In this document: positions 15,789 through 26,472 of the stretch, piece after piece
Numbering within the stretch: position 1 is the stretch's first letter
How the letters are laid out: each line of letters opens with the position of its first letter
Source of the DNA: Candidatus Hydrogenedentota bacterium
GTDB lineage: Bacteria > Hydrogenedentota > Hydrogenedentia > Hydrogenedentales > GCA-2746185
Assembly: GCA_947486375.1 (NCBI GenBank)
Contig: CANKTP010000016.1
Coordinates: 1-34,679 of the forward strand
DNA: 34,679 nt
Direction: 5' to 3'
Notes under the pieces: model-generated
The model's input: the letters and a program-made list of their open reading frames with translations, nothing else
Told to the model about the DNA's origin: nothing
The model's database searches: none
Program-made: the position numbers and the translations under genes

Positions 15789-16889
15789 TTAGCATTTGGA
15801 AAGATCACTTGTCGAGGGGTCGCCGCCCAGCCGGAATATCTCCGCGTCTCCATAACCCTCTTCGCGTAATGGCCTTAGGATGTCATTCGCCAAATCGGGG
15901 ACATAATAATCGAGGTAGGTTCCCGTTCCGGAAATTTCGTAATGCGGGTGCATGCCCGGAATCAAGGCGGCAGTGCCTGGTCGAAGATTCTGCCTGCCCT
16001 GACCGGTACTAACCCACATCTCTCCGGCGACGCCAAGAAGCAAACGGAATGAGCGCCCGCCCGTCTCCCGGAGATGAGTCCCCGCCAACTCGATGCGTTC
16101 GCCGGCAAAGTAGCGGCACGCACACAATATTTGGGTCGTTGCCGTATTCCGGCGGATCGCCAATGGCTTCGCCGCCCCCATGTGCCTCGAGCGGTAGTCG
16201 ACCACGCCCAGCGATTTCTCGATATGCAATGTCCTGGGTGTTCCATCGGATTGGACGCGATCCCAATCGTGTATACGATACGTAATGTCGCTATTTTGCT
16301 GGATTTCCGACAACAATATGCCAGGGCCAATCGCATGCACTGTGCCTGCTGGAACGAACACCGATGTTCCGCTTGAAACAGGCAGGTTGACGAGTGATGA
16401 ACCCAAGGTACCGAGCCGTATCGCCGTCCTCAGCGTGGATTCATCGACCTCCGGATGCAGGCCGCAGATAAGCTGGCTTCCGGGCTCGGCCTCGAGTATA
16501 TGCCACATCTCGCTCTTGCCCACGTCCGATTCGCCGAGGCGCACCGCAGCGGCGTCGTCCGGATGTACTTGGACGGATAAAAATTCAGCGGTGTCCAGAA
16601 TCTTCAAGAGAAGCGGAAACCGCCCATGCACCGTGAGGCCGGCATAGCTCCCGAGAATCGCCCGGGCGTCTTCCTCTAACAATTCCCTAAGTGTCCGCCC
16701 GATAACATGTTCCTGGCCATTCCGGACGGTGCTTATGTGTTGCGGGTGATCGGAGACAAGCCAGGCTTCGCCGACAGGGACACTTGGGGGAATCGGTTTC
16801 CCGTAAACGGTTTCAAGTTTCCGTCCGCCCCAGATGCGCTCGGCGTAGAACTCATCGAAGGACAAGGGCCCCAAGTCTCGAATCGCCAT
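15789..16889 (-). CDS. manA: Mannose-6-phosphate isomerase, class I
   Basis: The 366-residue zinc enzyme interconverts mannose 6-phosphate and fructose 6-phosphate, feeding GDP-mannose synthesis. Zinc ligands are in SVQVHPDD, KSEMWHI and PAGTVHAIG, and the N-terminal ERIWGGRKLE and EAWLVSDHP match short bacterial ManA proteins. The catalytic-region arginine is probably in NSDITYRIHDWDR. I start it at ATG 16889, where homology begins and AAAGGG lies upstream; the open frame continues upstream only through the preceding gene in another frame. It follows the metallo-hydrolase gene by 14 bases and is the last gene of the minus-strand run that begins with trpD. Confidence 0.94.
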   Translation of the reverse strand: MAIRDLGPLSFDEFYAERIWGGRKLETVYGKPIPPSVPVGEAWLVSDHPQHISTVRNGQEHVIGRTLRELLEEDARAILGSYAGLTVHGRFPLLLKILDTAEFLSVQVHPDDAAAVRLGESDVGKSEMWHILEAEPGSQLICGLHPEVDESTLRTAIRLGTLGSSLVNLPVSSGTSVFVPAGTVHAIGPGILLSEIQQNSDITYRIHDWDRVQSDGTPRTLHIEKSLGVVDYRSRHMGAAKPLAIRRNTATTQILCACRYFAGERIELAGTHLRETGGRSFRLLLGVAGEMWVSTGQGRQNLRPGTAALIPGMHPHYEISGTGTYLDYYVPDLANDILRPLREEGYGDAEIFRLGGDPSTSDLSKC

Positions 16890-16903
16890 CGCATTCCCTT
16901 TCG

Positions 16904-17902
16904 TCAGGCACTCTTCTCGAACGAAAGAATTCCGCCGTGGTGCGCGCTGGCAAGCTGCCCTTCGACCTCGAGCAATTCGAGGTGTCCCACGGCGATGGAT
17001 AGCCCCATGTGGAGGTTGGGCAGCGGAAGGTCGGGAAACAGGCGCTTGGACACGCGGTAGGGAGTGTTCTCGCCTTCCCGAACAAGCGTGAGTACCTGTT
17101 CGGATCGCTTGTCCTGGCGGGAAAGGATACGATCGATGACCGATACATGATCGTCGAACGGCTCCCCGTGGCCGGGAAGGCAATGTCCCAAGTCAAGTTT
17201 CCGCGACTTGTGGAGCGACTCGCGATACTCGACCAGGCTCTTCGCGCGGGGCTGTTCTCCCTCGGGACGGCGGAGCAAGGGGTTGGGGTTCGTGTTGGTC
17301 AGGATGTGATCTCCGACAATACTAAAACCCCGCTGGGTATCGACGAACAGGGTGTCAGATGGAGAATGTCCGGGTACGAAATGAATGTCATACCCCAGCG
17401 CGCGCCCGCCGTCCTCGACGATTTCATCCACGACGAAGGATTCGGCAAGCATCCGGAAACGGTCATAGAGCGAATTGGCTTGGCCGGTAATCTCGTCGGG
17501 AACTCCGAACTCGAAGAGGATGTCGACGTAAAACTGTTTGCGCGAGACGCCGCTGTCAGGATCCGCTTCGCCCTGCCGGGCGACATGTGGGTGGCTGTAG
17601 GTCTTGGCGCGGGAATTCCGCTGGAGCTCGCCGAGCAGGCCCATGTGGTCGCGGTGGCCGTGGGTGACGATGATGCGCCCGAGGTCGGGGAACGCGATTC
17701 CGTGTTCGGCGAGCCGGGACTCGAGCAGCCGTTGCGACTCCTCGCTCTTCAGGCCGGTGTCCACCAAGACCGGCGGATCGCCCTTGAGCAGAAACACGTT
17801 TACCGGTCCGACCGGGAAGGGCGTGGGCAGGGGTATCAACTCGATCCCGAGGTCGCGCAGGCGATCCTGAATCGACTGGCCGGTCGCTGCGGGGGTGGAC
17901 AC
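16904..17902 (-). CDS. Metallo-beta-lactamase-fold hydrolase with C-terminal winged-helix region
   Basis: The 332-residue protein has the MBL metal motif THGHRDHMG (HxHxDH). Further ligand positions are in FVPGHSPSD, IVGDHIL and CLPGHGEPF, so a two-metal site looks complete. The N-terminal PVGPVNVFLLKGDPPVLVDTG is typical of the glyoxalase II/LACTB2-like branch. The C-terminal 70 residues (NTPYRVSKRLFP, then GLSIAVGHLELLEVEGQL) resemble the winged-helix tail of that branch. The substrate is unknown; thioesters or RNA are the known options in relatives. I chose GTG 17902, 11 bases after the prepilin peptidase stop with AGGGCGG upstream, because the upstream open frame is only the shadow of that gene. 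Confidence 0.88.
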   Translation of the reverse strand: MSTPAATGQSIQDRLRDLGIELIPLPTPFPVGPVNVFLLKGDPPVLVDTGLKSEESQRLLESRLAEHGIAFPDLGRIIVTHGHRDHMGLLGELQRNSRAKTYSHPHVARQGEADPDSGVSRKQFYVDILFEFGVPDEITGQANSLYDRFRMLAESFVVDEIVEDGGRALGYDIHFVPGHSPSDTLFVDTQRGFSIVGDHILTNTNPNPLLRRPEGEQPRAKSLVEYRESLHKSRKLDLGHCLPGHGEPFDDHVSVIDRILSRQDKRSEQVLTLVREGENTPYRVSKRLFPDLPLPNLHMGLSIAVGHLELLEVEGQLASAHHGGILSFEKSA

Positions 17903-17913
17903 GGGCGACCGCC

Positions 17914-18762
17914 CTATATCGCCGGGGTCAGGGTCGACAGATAGAGCTCGACCAACTGGGGACCGAAAAAGAGATGCAGCACCGCGCCTGCGGCAAGGTA
18001 CGGCCCGAAGGGCAGGTAGTGGCCCGCCGACTCCTCGCCCTCTTTCTTGGGTGTGAGGAGAATCATGGCGATACCGATGATGCTTCCCGCAAAACAGGCG
18101 ATGATAATGGTCACAATCACGCCCTTGTACCCGAAAAACGTCCCGACCATCGCGATGAGCTTGACGTCTCCGAAGCCCATTCCGCGTTTCCCGAGCAAGA
18201 GCAGCGCGGCCTTGTCCAGGAGATATAGGAAGGCCCCGCCCGCGAAGCCCGCAATCATGGCCTCGATGGGGCCGCCAAGAAGTAGCCCCGATTCCGGAAA
18301 ATACAGGCCCGCGACGGCAAGGGCAACGCCGATGGGGATCCCCGGAAAGGTCACCTCGTTCGGAATCGTCCAGTCGGTCAGATCCACGAAGGTGACCAGC
18401 ACCATCGAGGCGACGAAGGCCATGTAAATCGGCGTGGCCGCGACCAGTCCAAAACGCCAATAGACGGCGAGGAAAAGCGCGCCGGTAATGGCCTCGACGA
18501 GCGGATACTGCCAACTTATCGGGAGGCCGCATTTGCGGCACTTCGCCCCGAGGATGAGCCAACTGAGCATGGGAAGATTGTCGTACCACGCGATGGGCGT
18601 CTCGCATTTCGGGCACCGGGAGCGGGGCTTCACCACGGAGAGGCCCTGCGGGATACGATGAACGCAGACGTTTAGGAAGCTGCCCACCATGCTGCCAAGG
18701 ATGAAGCTGAATACCGCGAGGACCAGCCGTCCTGATTCAGTTAGTTCCACTAGCGACTCCAC
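17914..18762 (-). CDS. pilD: Type IV prepilin leader peptidase / N-methyltransferase
   Basis: The 282-residue inner-membrane aspartic protease cleaves and N-methylates prepilins or pseudopilins. The N-terminal cytoplasmic loop keeps both zinc pairs (CPKCETPI and CRKCGLPI) and the methyltransferase-linked SFLNVCVHRIP. The catalytic aspartates are in TFVDLTDWTIPN and GMGFGDVKL. About eight membrane helices are predicted. The GTG at 18762 overlaps the PaiB-like gene by 26 bases; a second in-frame GTG at 18750 is equally possible. No pilin or secretion genes are in the window, so the substrates lie elsewhere. Confidence 0.95.
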   Translation of the reverse strand: MESLVELTESGRLVLAVFSFILGSMVGSFLNVCVHRIPQGLSVVKPRSRCPKCETPIAWYDNLPMLSWLILGAKCRKCGLPISWQYPLVEAITGALFLAVYWRFGLVAATPIYMAFVASMVLVTFVDLTDWTIPNEVTFPGIPIGVALAVAGLYFPESGLLLGGPIEAMIAGFAGGAFLYLLDKAALLLLGKRGMGFGDVKLIAMVGTFFGYKGVIVTIIIACFAGSIIGIAMILLTPKKEGEESAGHYLPFGPYLAAGAVLHLFFGPQLVELYLSTLTPAI

Positions 18763-19384
18763 TCGAGGCCGGATTGGCCGGTATGGTCTCGTTTATCAGG
18801 CCGGCCAGCGCATGATCGGCCTGCGAAGACGAGGCCCGCAGGGCCTCGACTACCCGCTCACGGCGGTTGATGGAATGATTCTGTCCCAACTTCCATTTTC
18901 CTTCCAAGCGCTTTAGATCGATCTCGAAGGCGACTGTCTGATCCAGCAAGCGGTCGATGTACGCGCTTGACCAGTCGGCTGACCAAGGGTGCGCCATGCC
19001 GCCTTCGTAATAGGCCACCGTGTCTTGGACGATCCGCAGGTGATGCGCTCGATCGTTGACAACACGAAACGTCCCGTTTGCGTGGACCGCCACGTAGTTC
19101 CACGTCGGGACCACATTCGGCTCGGCGTACCAAGAGGGGGAAATATACCCGTGCGGGCCGGAGAATACCACCATCACGTCAGTTCCATCCGCCGAACGCC
19201 ATTGGCCATTCTCGCGCGCCATGTGGCCGATGAGGCGGTTTTCGTCGCGCCGGAGAAGCAGGGGAAGATGACTCCCCACCGGCCCGTTCTCATCGTTCGA
19301 TATCAGGAGCGCGAAACTGTTCGCCTCGATGAATGCGTGGAGCCGGGCCGTATCGTCGACCCGAAATGGCCCTGGGATGTACAC
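18737..19384 (-). CDS. PaiB-like FMN-binding split-barrel protein
   Basis: The 215-residue protein matches the PaiB/FMN-binding negative regulator family. It begins VYIPGPFRVDD and contains FALLISNDENGPVGSHLPLLL, IGHMARENGQWR, VFSGPHGYISPSWY and VPTWNYVAVHANG, which form the split-barrel flavin site, then a helical C-terminus with KLGQNHS. Bacillus PaiB acts as a repressor of sporulation and protease genes, but most relatives are uncharacterised, possibly flavin- or heme-linked oxidoreductases. GTG 19384 is chosen because the family begins at this YIP motif and GGGGAG lies just upstream; the upstream frame continues only through trpA. It follows trpA by 16 bases. Confidence 0.9.
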   Translation of the reverse strand: MYIPGPFRVDDTARLHAFIEANSFALLISNDENGPVGSHLPLLLRRDENRLIGHMARENGQWRSADGTDVMVVFSGPHGYISPSWYAEPNVVPTWNYVAVHANGTFRVVNDRAHHLRIVQDTVAYYEGGMAHPWSADWSSAYIDRLLDQTVAFEIDLKRLEGKWKLGQNHSINRRERVVEALRASSSQADHALAGLINETIPANPASSGVASGTN

Positions 19385-19400
19385 GGCTATTCTCCCCAGC

Positions 19401-20200
19401 CTAGCGGCCCTTGATAGCGTCGGCGAGGGTCTTGGCGAAGGCCCCGACGCGGGCGGGCATGTCGGGCGCGGCACCAAGCTCGCCGATCATCCGCACAAGC
19501 GCGCTGCCCACCACGACCCCGTCGGCGTAGGCGGCCACTTCGCGGGCCTGATCGGGCCGCGCGATTCCGAAGCCCACGGCCACCGGCAGTTTGGTGTGTT
19601 GCTGGATTCGCGTGACCATCCCGTGGACGGAGGACTCGATGGTCTCGCGCTCGCCGGTGACCCCGGTGCGCGAGACGTAGTAAACGAATCCGGTCGAGGT
19701 CCGGGCGATGAGCGCGATACGGTCCTCGGTACTGGTGGGGGCGAGCAAGAAGACCGTCGAAAGTCCCTGGCCTTGGAACGCCGTGCAATACTCGACGGCT
19801 TCCTCGGGCGGCAGGTCCACACAAAGTATTCCATCCACGCCCGAAGCCTTTGCGTCCTCGGCGAGGCGATAATGGCCGTACGCCAGCACGGGGTTGTAGT
19901 ACGTGAACAACACGATGGGAATCTCGGTCTGATTGCGAAGCCCCTTGACCAAGCCGAGGATATCGCGCAACGTCACGTTGTGAAGAAGCGCACGCTGGGC
20001 CGCTTCTTGGTTGACGACACCATCGGCCACTGGATCCGAGAACGGCACGCCCAACTCGATGACGTCGGCACCCGCCTTGGCCAACTCCAAGACGATTTGC
20101 CCCGTCAACTCGAGGGTCGGGTCCCCGGCGGTGATGAAGGGGATGAAGGCGCGTTCGCCCTTCTCGCGTAAGCCGGCAAATCGCTGTTCAATCCGGTTCA

Positions 20201-20201
<1 letters not shown>
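19401..20201 (-). CDS. trpA: Tryptophan synthase alpha subunit
   Basis: The 266-residue subunit cleaves indole-3-glycerol phosphate to indole and glyceraldehyde 3-phosphate, passing indole to TrpB. Catalytic E49 and D60 are in VIELGVPFSDPVADG. Other landmarks are IPFITAGDP, FVYYVSRTGVTG and VAVGFGI followed by a phosphate-binding GVVVGSALV. The ATG at 20201 shares one base with the trpB stop (TGATG); an in-frame TTG one codon upstream is possible. It ends the trp part of the operon. Confidence 0.97.
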
Positions 20202-21436
<1,235 letters not shown>

Positions 21437-21996
21437 GATCTTTCTTTCCCGGTGCGGATTCCACACCGCTTGCTGTGTCCACTCCGTGGGGCCGGACGCA
21501 GCGGATCGCCTCGGCCACGTTCTCGGGGGTCAGGCCCCCGGCGAGAACGATGGGCCGGCCTGTCTCCACGGCCCTTCGCGCCAGTTCCCAGTCGCCAGTC
21601 TGCCCTGTCCCGCCGCGCGCTCCCGGCACCGACGCATCGAGCAGATAGGCCGACGCCCGATACGCGAGCATCGATTCCGGCGCAAAGCCCGCTCCAACGC
21701 GAAAGGCCTTGATGGGCCGTTTCGATAACGCCGCGCAAAGTTCGGGGCCTTCCTCGCCGTGCAATTGTACCGTGTCCACGAACCGGAGATATTCCTCGAG
21801 CCGCGCAAGCGCCTCGTTGACCGTCACCGCCACGGTGGCGACGAAGGGCGGCAATTGCTCGATGATCTTCATCGCGGCATCGGGATCAATATATCGATTG
21901 CGTGCGCGGGCCTCGGCGGCGAAATTAAACCCGAGCGCGTCCGCGCCCGCATCGCAGGCCGCGAGCGCATCGCCAAGGGACGTGATTCCGCAGAGT

Positions 21997-22779
21997 TTAA
22001 CTTTCATCCTTGCCCAACAGTTCGCGAACTTTCGCCGCGATGTTCTTGCTCGTCACCAGGGCTTCGCCGACAAGTATTCCGTCGATCCCCCCATCCTCGA
22101 GCCGCCGGACGTCGTCCCGGGTGCGGATGGCGCTCTCGCTGACAAGGACGTTTCCGCCCGAGACGATTTTCCGCAGTTCCATCGTGGTATTGAGGTCTTC
22201 CTTGAAAGTCGCGAGGTCGCGATTGTTTATCCCGATGATATGCGCGCCGGCCCTGAGCGCCCGCTCGATTTCCGGCGCATCGTGCGTCTCGACCAGCGAG
22301 GCCATGCCGAGGGCCTGCGCGATCTGCAAATAGTCCTTGATTTGTTCATCCGACAATATGCGCACTATCAGGAGGATCGCATCGGCCTCGGCGGCGCGGG
22401 CCTCGAATATCTGGTATTCGTCGATGATGAATTCCTTGCGGAGGCAGGGCACTCGGACATGCTGGTGTACCGTGGTCAAGTCCGAGAGGCTTCCCTTGAA
22501 GTATTCCTGATCCGTCAGGATTGAAATGGCGCGCGCGCCGGATTGCTCGTAGAGCGCGCCCAGCGCGACGGGATCCATGTCCTCGAGAAAAACGCCCTTG
22601 CTCGGCGAGGCCCGCTTAATCTCGGCGATGAGGCTGATGCCTTCCTCGCGCAACGCCTGGCGAAAGTCCCTCGGCGGACGAACCTGTTGGATTCGCTCCT
22701 CGAGGTGGGCCGAAGGAACAGTCTGCTTGGCATGGTCGACTTCAATCCGCTTGGTCGCGCAAATAGTATCCAGAATCAT
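21997..22779 (-). CDS. trpC: Indole-3-glycerol phosphate synthase
   Basis: The 260-residue TIM-barrel enzyme closes the indole ring. The active-site stretch LIAEIKRASPSKG contains E53 and K55. The catalytic lysine of LRKEFIIDEYQIFEARAAEA, the INNRDL motif and the late VSESAIRTRDDV and DGILVGEALV phosphate site are all present. It is separate from TrpF, unlike the Escherichia coli fusion. It starts in an ATGA overlap with trpD. Confidence 0.97.
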   Translation of the reverse strand: MILDTICATKRIEVDHAKQTVPSAHLEERIQQVRPPRDFRQALREEGISLIAEIKRASPSKGVFLEDMDPVALGALYEQSGARAISILTDQEYFKGSLSDLTTVHQHVRVPCLRKEFIIDEYQIFEARAAEADAILLIVRILSDEQIKDYLQIAQALGMASLVETHDAPEIERALRAGAHIIGINNRDLATFKEDLNTTMELRKIVSGGNVLVSESAIRTRDDVRRLEDGGIDGILVGEALVTSKNIAAKVRELLGKDES

Positions 22780-23807
22780 TCCGGTCGCGTGGCCCTTCCG
22801 TTGGTCAGGGCAATCAAGTTGTCGAGTTTCTTCGTGGCCGCCCCGCTATCGATCGATTCCGCCGCCTGCGCCACCGCTTCCTTCCAATCCGTGGCGGCGT
22901 CGCCAGCCAAGAGCGCAGCTGCGGCGTTGAATAGCACGATGTCGCGCTTGGGGCCTTTTTCCGCTAACAGCACCGCGCGCAGGATTCGCGCGTTCTCGTC
23001 CGCCGCCCCGCCTGCCAGTTCCTCGTGCGCCGCGCCCGGTAGCCCCACTTCTTCCGGCGTGATCTCGTACTCGTGGATCGCGCCGTTCCGCGCCTCGGCC
23101 ACGAGCGTCGGGCCGCAGAGGGTAAATTCGTCCAAGCCATCGGCCCCCGCAACGACGTAGGCCCGCCGCGTGCCGAGGTTTAGCAGCACTTGCGCCATTG
23201 GCTTGATGCGCCGGTAGTCATAAACCCCGAGCACTTGGCCATCGGCCCCGGCGGGATTCGTCAAGGGACCAAGGAGATTGAATACCGTCCGGGTCTTGAG
23301 TTCCCCGCGCACGGGCGCGACATGCTTCATCGCCCCGTGGAGGGTCCGTGCAAACAAGAAACCAATGCCCAACTGGTCGATGCACTGTCCCATCAACTCC
23401 GGCGATGCATCGAGGTTGACGCCCAGGGCCTCGAGGACATCGGCGCTGCCGCATTTGCTCGATGCGTTGCGGTTGCCGTGCTTGGCCACCGCGACGCCGG
23501 CCCCGGCCACGACGAACGCGGCGGTCGTCGAGATGTTGAAGGTCCCGGAATGGTCGCCTCCCGTGCCGCAGGTGTCCACCAAGGGGCGGCGGCGCGTCAC
23601 GACGGGGGTCGCCATGGCCCGCATGGTCTCGGCAAACCCGGTAATCTCGTCCACCGTCTCCCCCTTCATGCGCAGGGCGATGAGGAGCGCGGCGATCTGG
23701 GCGGGGGTCCCCTCCCCTTTCATGAGCTGGGACATCAATTCCGAGGCTTCGACGCATGTGAGATTGCCGAAATCGGCCAATTGCGCTATCGCGTCGGGGA
23801 TGGTCAT
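22776..23807 (-). CDS. trpD: Anthranilate phosphoribosyltransferase
   Basis: The 343-residue enzyme joins anthranilate to PRPP. It has the PRPP motif CGTGGD (residues 80-85), followed by HSGTFNIST, and the anthranilate-site stretches KHGNRNASSKCGSADVLEALG and NLLGPLTNPAG. It is the stand-alone form, without the TrpG fusion. It is the first gene of a D-C-F-B-A cluster; trpE and trpG are not in the window. ATG 23807 lacks a good Shine-Dalgarno. A promoter-like pair lies about 55 bases upstream. Confidence 0.97.
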   Translation of the reverse strand: MTIPDAIAQLADFGNLTCVEASELMSQLMKGEGTPAQIAALLIALRMKGETVDEITGFAETMRAMATPVVTRRRPLVDTCGTGGDHSGTFNISTTAAFVVAGAGVAVAKHGNRNASSKCGSADVLEALGVNLDASPELMGQCIDQLGIGFLFARTLHGAMKHVAPVRGELKTRTVFNLLGPLTNPAGADGQVLGVYDYRRIKPMAQVLLNLGTRRAYVVAGADGLDEFTLCGPTLVAEARNGAIHEYEITPEEVGLPGAAHEELAGGAADENARILRAVLLAEKGPKRDIVLFNAAAALLAGDAATDWKEAVAQAAESIDSGAATKKLDNLIALTNGRATRPE

Positions 23808-23862
23808 CGGGGGATCACGGGGAACGGGTTAAGGTATTGAGGATAAAATAGTTAACATCCGA

Positions 23863-23891
23863 ACTGTATCAACTGCATGGGTTGAAGTCAA
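23863..23891 (-). promoter_or_regulatory. Likely promoter of the trp cluster
   Basis: The minus strand reads TTGACT (23891-23886), 17 bases, TACAGT (23868-23863). The start site would be about 50 bases before trpD. The short leader has no Trp-rich peptide and no attenuator-like hairpin with a T-run, so classical attenuation is not evident. Confidence 0.55.
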
Positions 23892-23976
23892 GAGGGACTG
23901 AGCAAAATGCGACACTCCCCGCCTTGAACTCCGAGCCGTGCTTTGACATGGTGTCTCCCATGAACGAGGAACCTCA

Positions 23977-24540
23977 ATGCCCGACATAGCCCCAGTGTGC
24001 CCGGTTTGCGGAAGCCCCCTCAGCGGGGGCCCGGCGAAGCCCTGCCCCGGCTGCGGGTTCGTATCGAACCCGCTCGACGATGGACGCATGGGGAACTTGT
24101 TCGCACCCGCCCCGGCGCATTCGCAGCCAAAGGCGAGCCCGATCGCGAAGACACCGCGCGATGTGCTCTTCGAGTCGTTGCGCTGGGGGTTGGGGGCGGC
24201 CGTCGTGGGGGCATTGGTACTTTCGCTGGCTGGCCTGGCAATTTGCCTTGGGTTCGGCTTCGACCTGGCGCGCGGATTGCAAGCCGGGGCCCATTTCGGG
24301 GCCATCCTCGGCGCCGTCTTCGGGCTCGTGTGGGGCGCCCTCGATTCCCTCGATAGACCGCTGTTGTGGGGCCCCGGAATCGGGGCGGTCGCTTCCGCGC
24401 CCATCGGCCTCCTCAACCACGCATTCCTCAAATCGACAACCTTCATGCCCGAAGTGACCCTGTTCGAGTCGATTGTCGTGTGCGTCATGGCCGGCACCAT
24501 AGGTGGCTTCGCCATCGCCATCTTCAAGCCCGAGGAGTGA
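23977..24540 (+). CDS. Zinc-ribbon membrane protein, function unknown
   Basis: The 187-residue protein starts with a zinc ribbon made of CPVCGSPL and CPGCGFVSNP. A proline/alanine-rich linker follows, then three or four Gly/Ala-rich membrane helices (about residues 70-95, 100-123, 128-146 and 160-182). The ribbon faces the cytoplasm if the first helix runs inside-to-out. ATG 23977 has GAGGA six bases upstream. It reads away from the trp cluster and precedes the STAS gene by 75 bases. No function is assigned. Confidence 0.8.
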   Translation: MPDIAPVCPVCGSPLSGGPAKPCPGCGFVSNPLDDGRMGNLFAPAPAHSQPKASPIAKTPRDVLFESLRWGLGAAVVGALVLSLAGLAICLGFGFDLARGLQAGAHFGAILGAVFGLVWGALDSLDRPLLWGPGIGAVASAPIGLLNHAFLKSTTFMPEVTLFESIVVCVMAGTIGGFAIAIFKPEE

Positions 24541-24615
24541 AACTTCACGCCGCGCGTGCCCATGTGATATCGTCACGCGAGCGCGACCACCTTGCCGGGA
24601 GACACGGAGCCAAAC

Positions 24616-25041
24616 ATGGCCGACCGCGAAAAAAAATCGCTTAAGTTCGAGAAATTCGACCCCGTCGTCGTAAGCACCGTGCGCGGCTCGTCGATGATGG
24701 ACGCCGCCGCCGTCGACGATTTCGGCGATCAAATGATCGCCTACGTCAAGGCAAATCCTGCCGTGTTCTTGATGCTCAACTTCAACCGCGTCGAGTATCT
24801 CTCAAGCGCCGCAATCTCGCAACTCATCCGGATCAACGAGGCTGTCAATGCGTCAAATGGAATTCTCCGGCTGTGCGGCCTGTCCAAGCGGATTTACGAA
24901 GTCTTCAAGATGACCAACATGCACGAATTCTTCAAGGTCAACCAAGACGAATCGGCCGAGGAGGCCGTCTCAAGGTTCCAACGCACCGCCAAGCGCGACC
25001 AGGAAGAGAAGGCCTGGTCCAAGCGAATGGAAAAGAAGTAG
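24616..25041 (+). CDS. STAS-domain anti-sigma factor antagonist
   Basis: The 141-residue protein is a single STAS domain with FLMLNFNRVEYLSSAAISQL, where one serine of the SSA motif corresponds to the phosphorylation site of SpoIIAA/RsbV, and ILRLCGLSKRIYEVFKMTNM. It has a lysine-rich tail. It is clearly paralogous to the STAS protein at 29518-29931: LxLNFxxVxYxSSAA, RLCGLSK and VFxxTN are shared. It probably competes for the same or a related HATPase. I take ATG 24616 with GGAG eight bases upstream; a TTG at 24592 would add eight unconserved residues. Confidence 0.9.
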   Translation: MADREKKSLKFEKFDPVVVSTVRGSSMMDAAAVDDFGDQMIAYVKANPAVFLMLNFNRVEYLSSAAISQLIRINEAVNASNGILRLCGLSKRIYEVFKMTNMHEFFKVNQDESAEEAVSRFQRTAKRDQEEKAWSKRMEKK

Positions 25042-25054
25042 TCGCCAGCCCGTA

Positions 25055-26050
25055 CTACCGCTCGGTCGCCTCCAACGATTCGTTCCCCCCTACCCCCGCC
25101 GTTCGCGAACTCCACGCGGCCACGCCCAGCGCGATCAACACGAGCAGCGAACTCGCGATGAAGGCCGCGCCCGGCAGATGGATCGGCGCACGCGCCGACG
25201 TGAAGTACCCGAACAATTGGGTCGCGAGGATCGGCCCGAGAATCGCCCCATCACGGCTTGGACGCTCATCAACGCCCCCTGCACGCCGCCTTGTTCGTCT
25301 GCGGGCACATTCTGCGTAATGAGGGCTTGGAGACTCGGCCCGGCGATGCCCCCGAGGCCCGAGATCACGATGATCGCGTAGATCATCCACCCCTGTGTCG
25401 CGAGGCCGTACATCATGTACGTCGCCGAGACGATGGTCAGGCCGACGAACAACGACTTGCGTTCGCCCCACATGCCGACGATGCGTCCCGTCAGGCCGCC
25501 CTGCACCACGGCGAACACGATCCCCACCAGCGCGAGCGACAGGCCAATGTCGAGCTCCGTCCACTGGAACCGGTACGTGGCGTAAAGCACCCAGGTCCCC
25601 GGCAAGGCGTCGTGCGCGAGCCGATCGAAGGCCATCACGACCGTCAGGCCCAGCACGGCCGGATATTTGCCCAAGACCCCGAGCGCTGAAAGCGGGTTCG
25701 CCCGCGCCCACTCGAAGCGCCGCCGCCGTTCCTTCGGGTGCGACTCCGGCAACACGAAATAGCCGTACAGCGCGTTGCACAACGTCAACACCGCCGCGGC
25801 CATGAACGGCGCCCGCAGGTCCCAATGCCCCAGCAGGCCGCCAATCACCGGCCCGAGGATGAACCCAATGCCGAAACACGCCCCGATGATCCCGAAGTTC
25901 TTCGCCCGGTCCTCCGGCGGGCTGACGTCCGCGATGTAGGCGTTCACCGCCGTGATGTTCGCCCCGGTGATGCTGGCGATTACCCGGCCCAGAAACAACA
26001 ACCCAAGCGTCGGCGCGAAGGACATCAACACATAATCGAGACCGAAATCA
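25055..26050 (-). pseudogene. Decayed MFS transporter, TetA-like: N-terminus missing and one frameshift
   Basis: Reading leftward from about 26050, the frame gives FGLDYVLMSFAPTLGLLFLG and then the middle of an MFS drug-efflux-type transporter. Landmarks are ADVSPPEDRAKNFG, FGIGFILGPVIGG and GERKSLFVGLTI. The first 70 or so residues, including the first two membrane helices, are absent: upstream the frame meets a stop and then an unrelated gene. Near 25237-25240 (a run of four C on the plus strand) one base is missing. After ALMSVQAVMG the protein continues in another frame as AILGPILATQLFGYFTSARA down to a stop at 25055. The frameshift might be a sequencing error in a homopolymer, but the lost N-terminus is independent evidence of decay. 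It converges on the STAS gene, 13 bases away. Confidence 0.8.
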
Positions 26051-26082
26051 TCGTCTGCTGGGAGGCGGACTACCCGAAGGTG

Positions 26083-26277
26083 TCAACGATCGCTTCGGGA
26101 GCCATTTCTATCGACACCCAAGAGCGCCCGGCAGTGCGGGCAGAATTGAACAGCGGTCGGCGAAGAAAGGAGTCCTCCTTTCAGTCGTTGCCAGATGTAG
26201 GTCAATTCCTGTCTACAGTGCGGGCAGATTGGAAAGACGTCATCCGGGGCATCCAACACCTTGAATTTCTCAGCCAT
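26083..26277 (-). CDS. Small zinc-ribbon protein with two CPHC motifs
   Basis: The 64-residue protein carries ICPHCRQEL and FCPHCRALLGV, 29 residues apart, which together can bind one zinc. Similar small proteins starting MAExFKVLDAPxDVFPICPHC occur in diverse bacteria without known function. ATG 26277 has GAGGTGG four bases upstream, supporting real translation. It sits just where the missing N-terminal part of the MFS gene should be, so it may mark the rearrangement that damaged the transporter. Confidence 0.75.
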   Translation of the reverse strand: MAEKFKVLDAPDDVFPICPHCRQELTYIWQRLKGGLLSSPTAVQFCPHCRALLGVDRNGSRSDR

Positions 26278-26472
26278 GGCGCCACCTCAAGTAGATCCAA
26301 CTGACTTCGACAGCATTACAATAGGCATGGGGCGGCCGCAAACACAAACTTGATGTCCTCGCGCGAGAAGGCAACTCCTGTCTCGATATCGCCGCGAAAT
26401 TGGCCGAGAATTACCCGCGTCCCCTGCGACATGCGCGGCGCGCCGATACCATGTACAATAGCCCGATAGGCC

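Noticed and set aside
23829-23868. Possible trp leader peptide (MLTILSSIP) before trpD
   Set aside because: It has no tryptophan codons, no ribosome site, and its ATG falls at the predicted transcription start; no attenuator hairpin follows.
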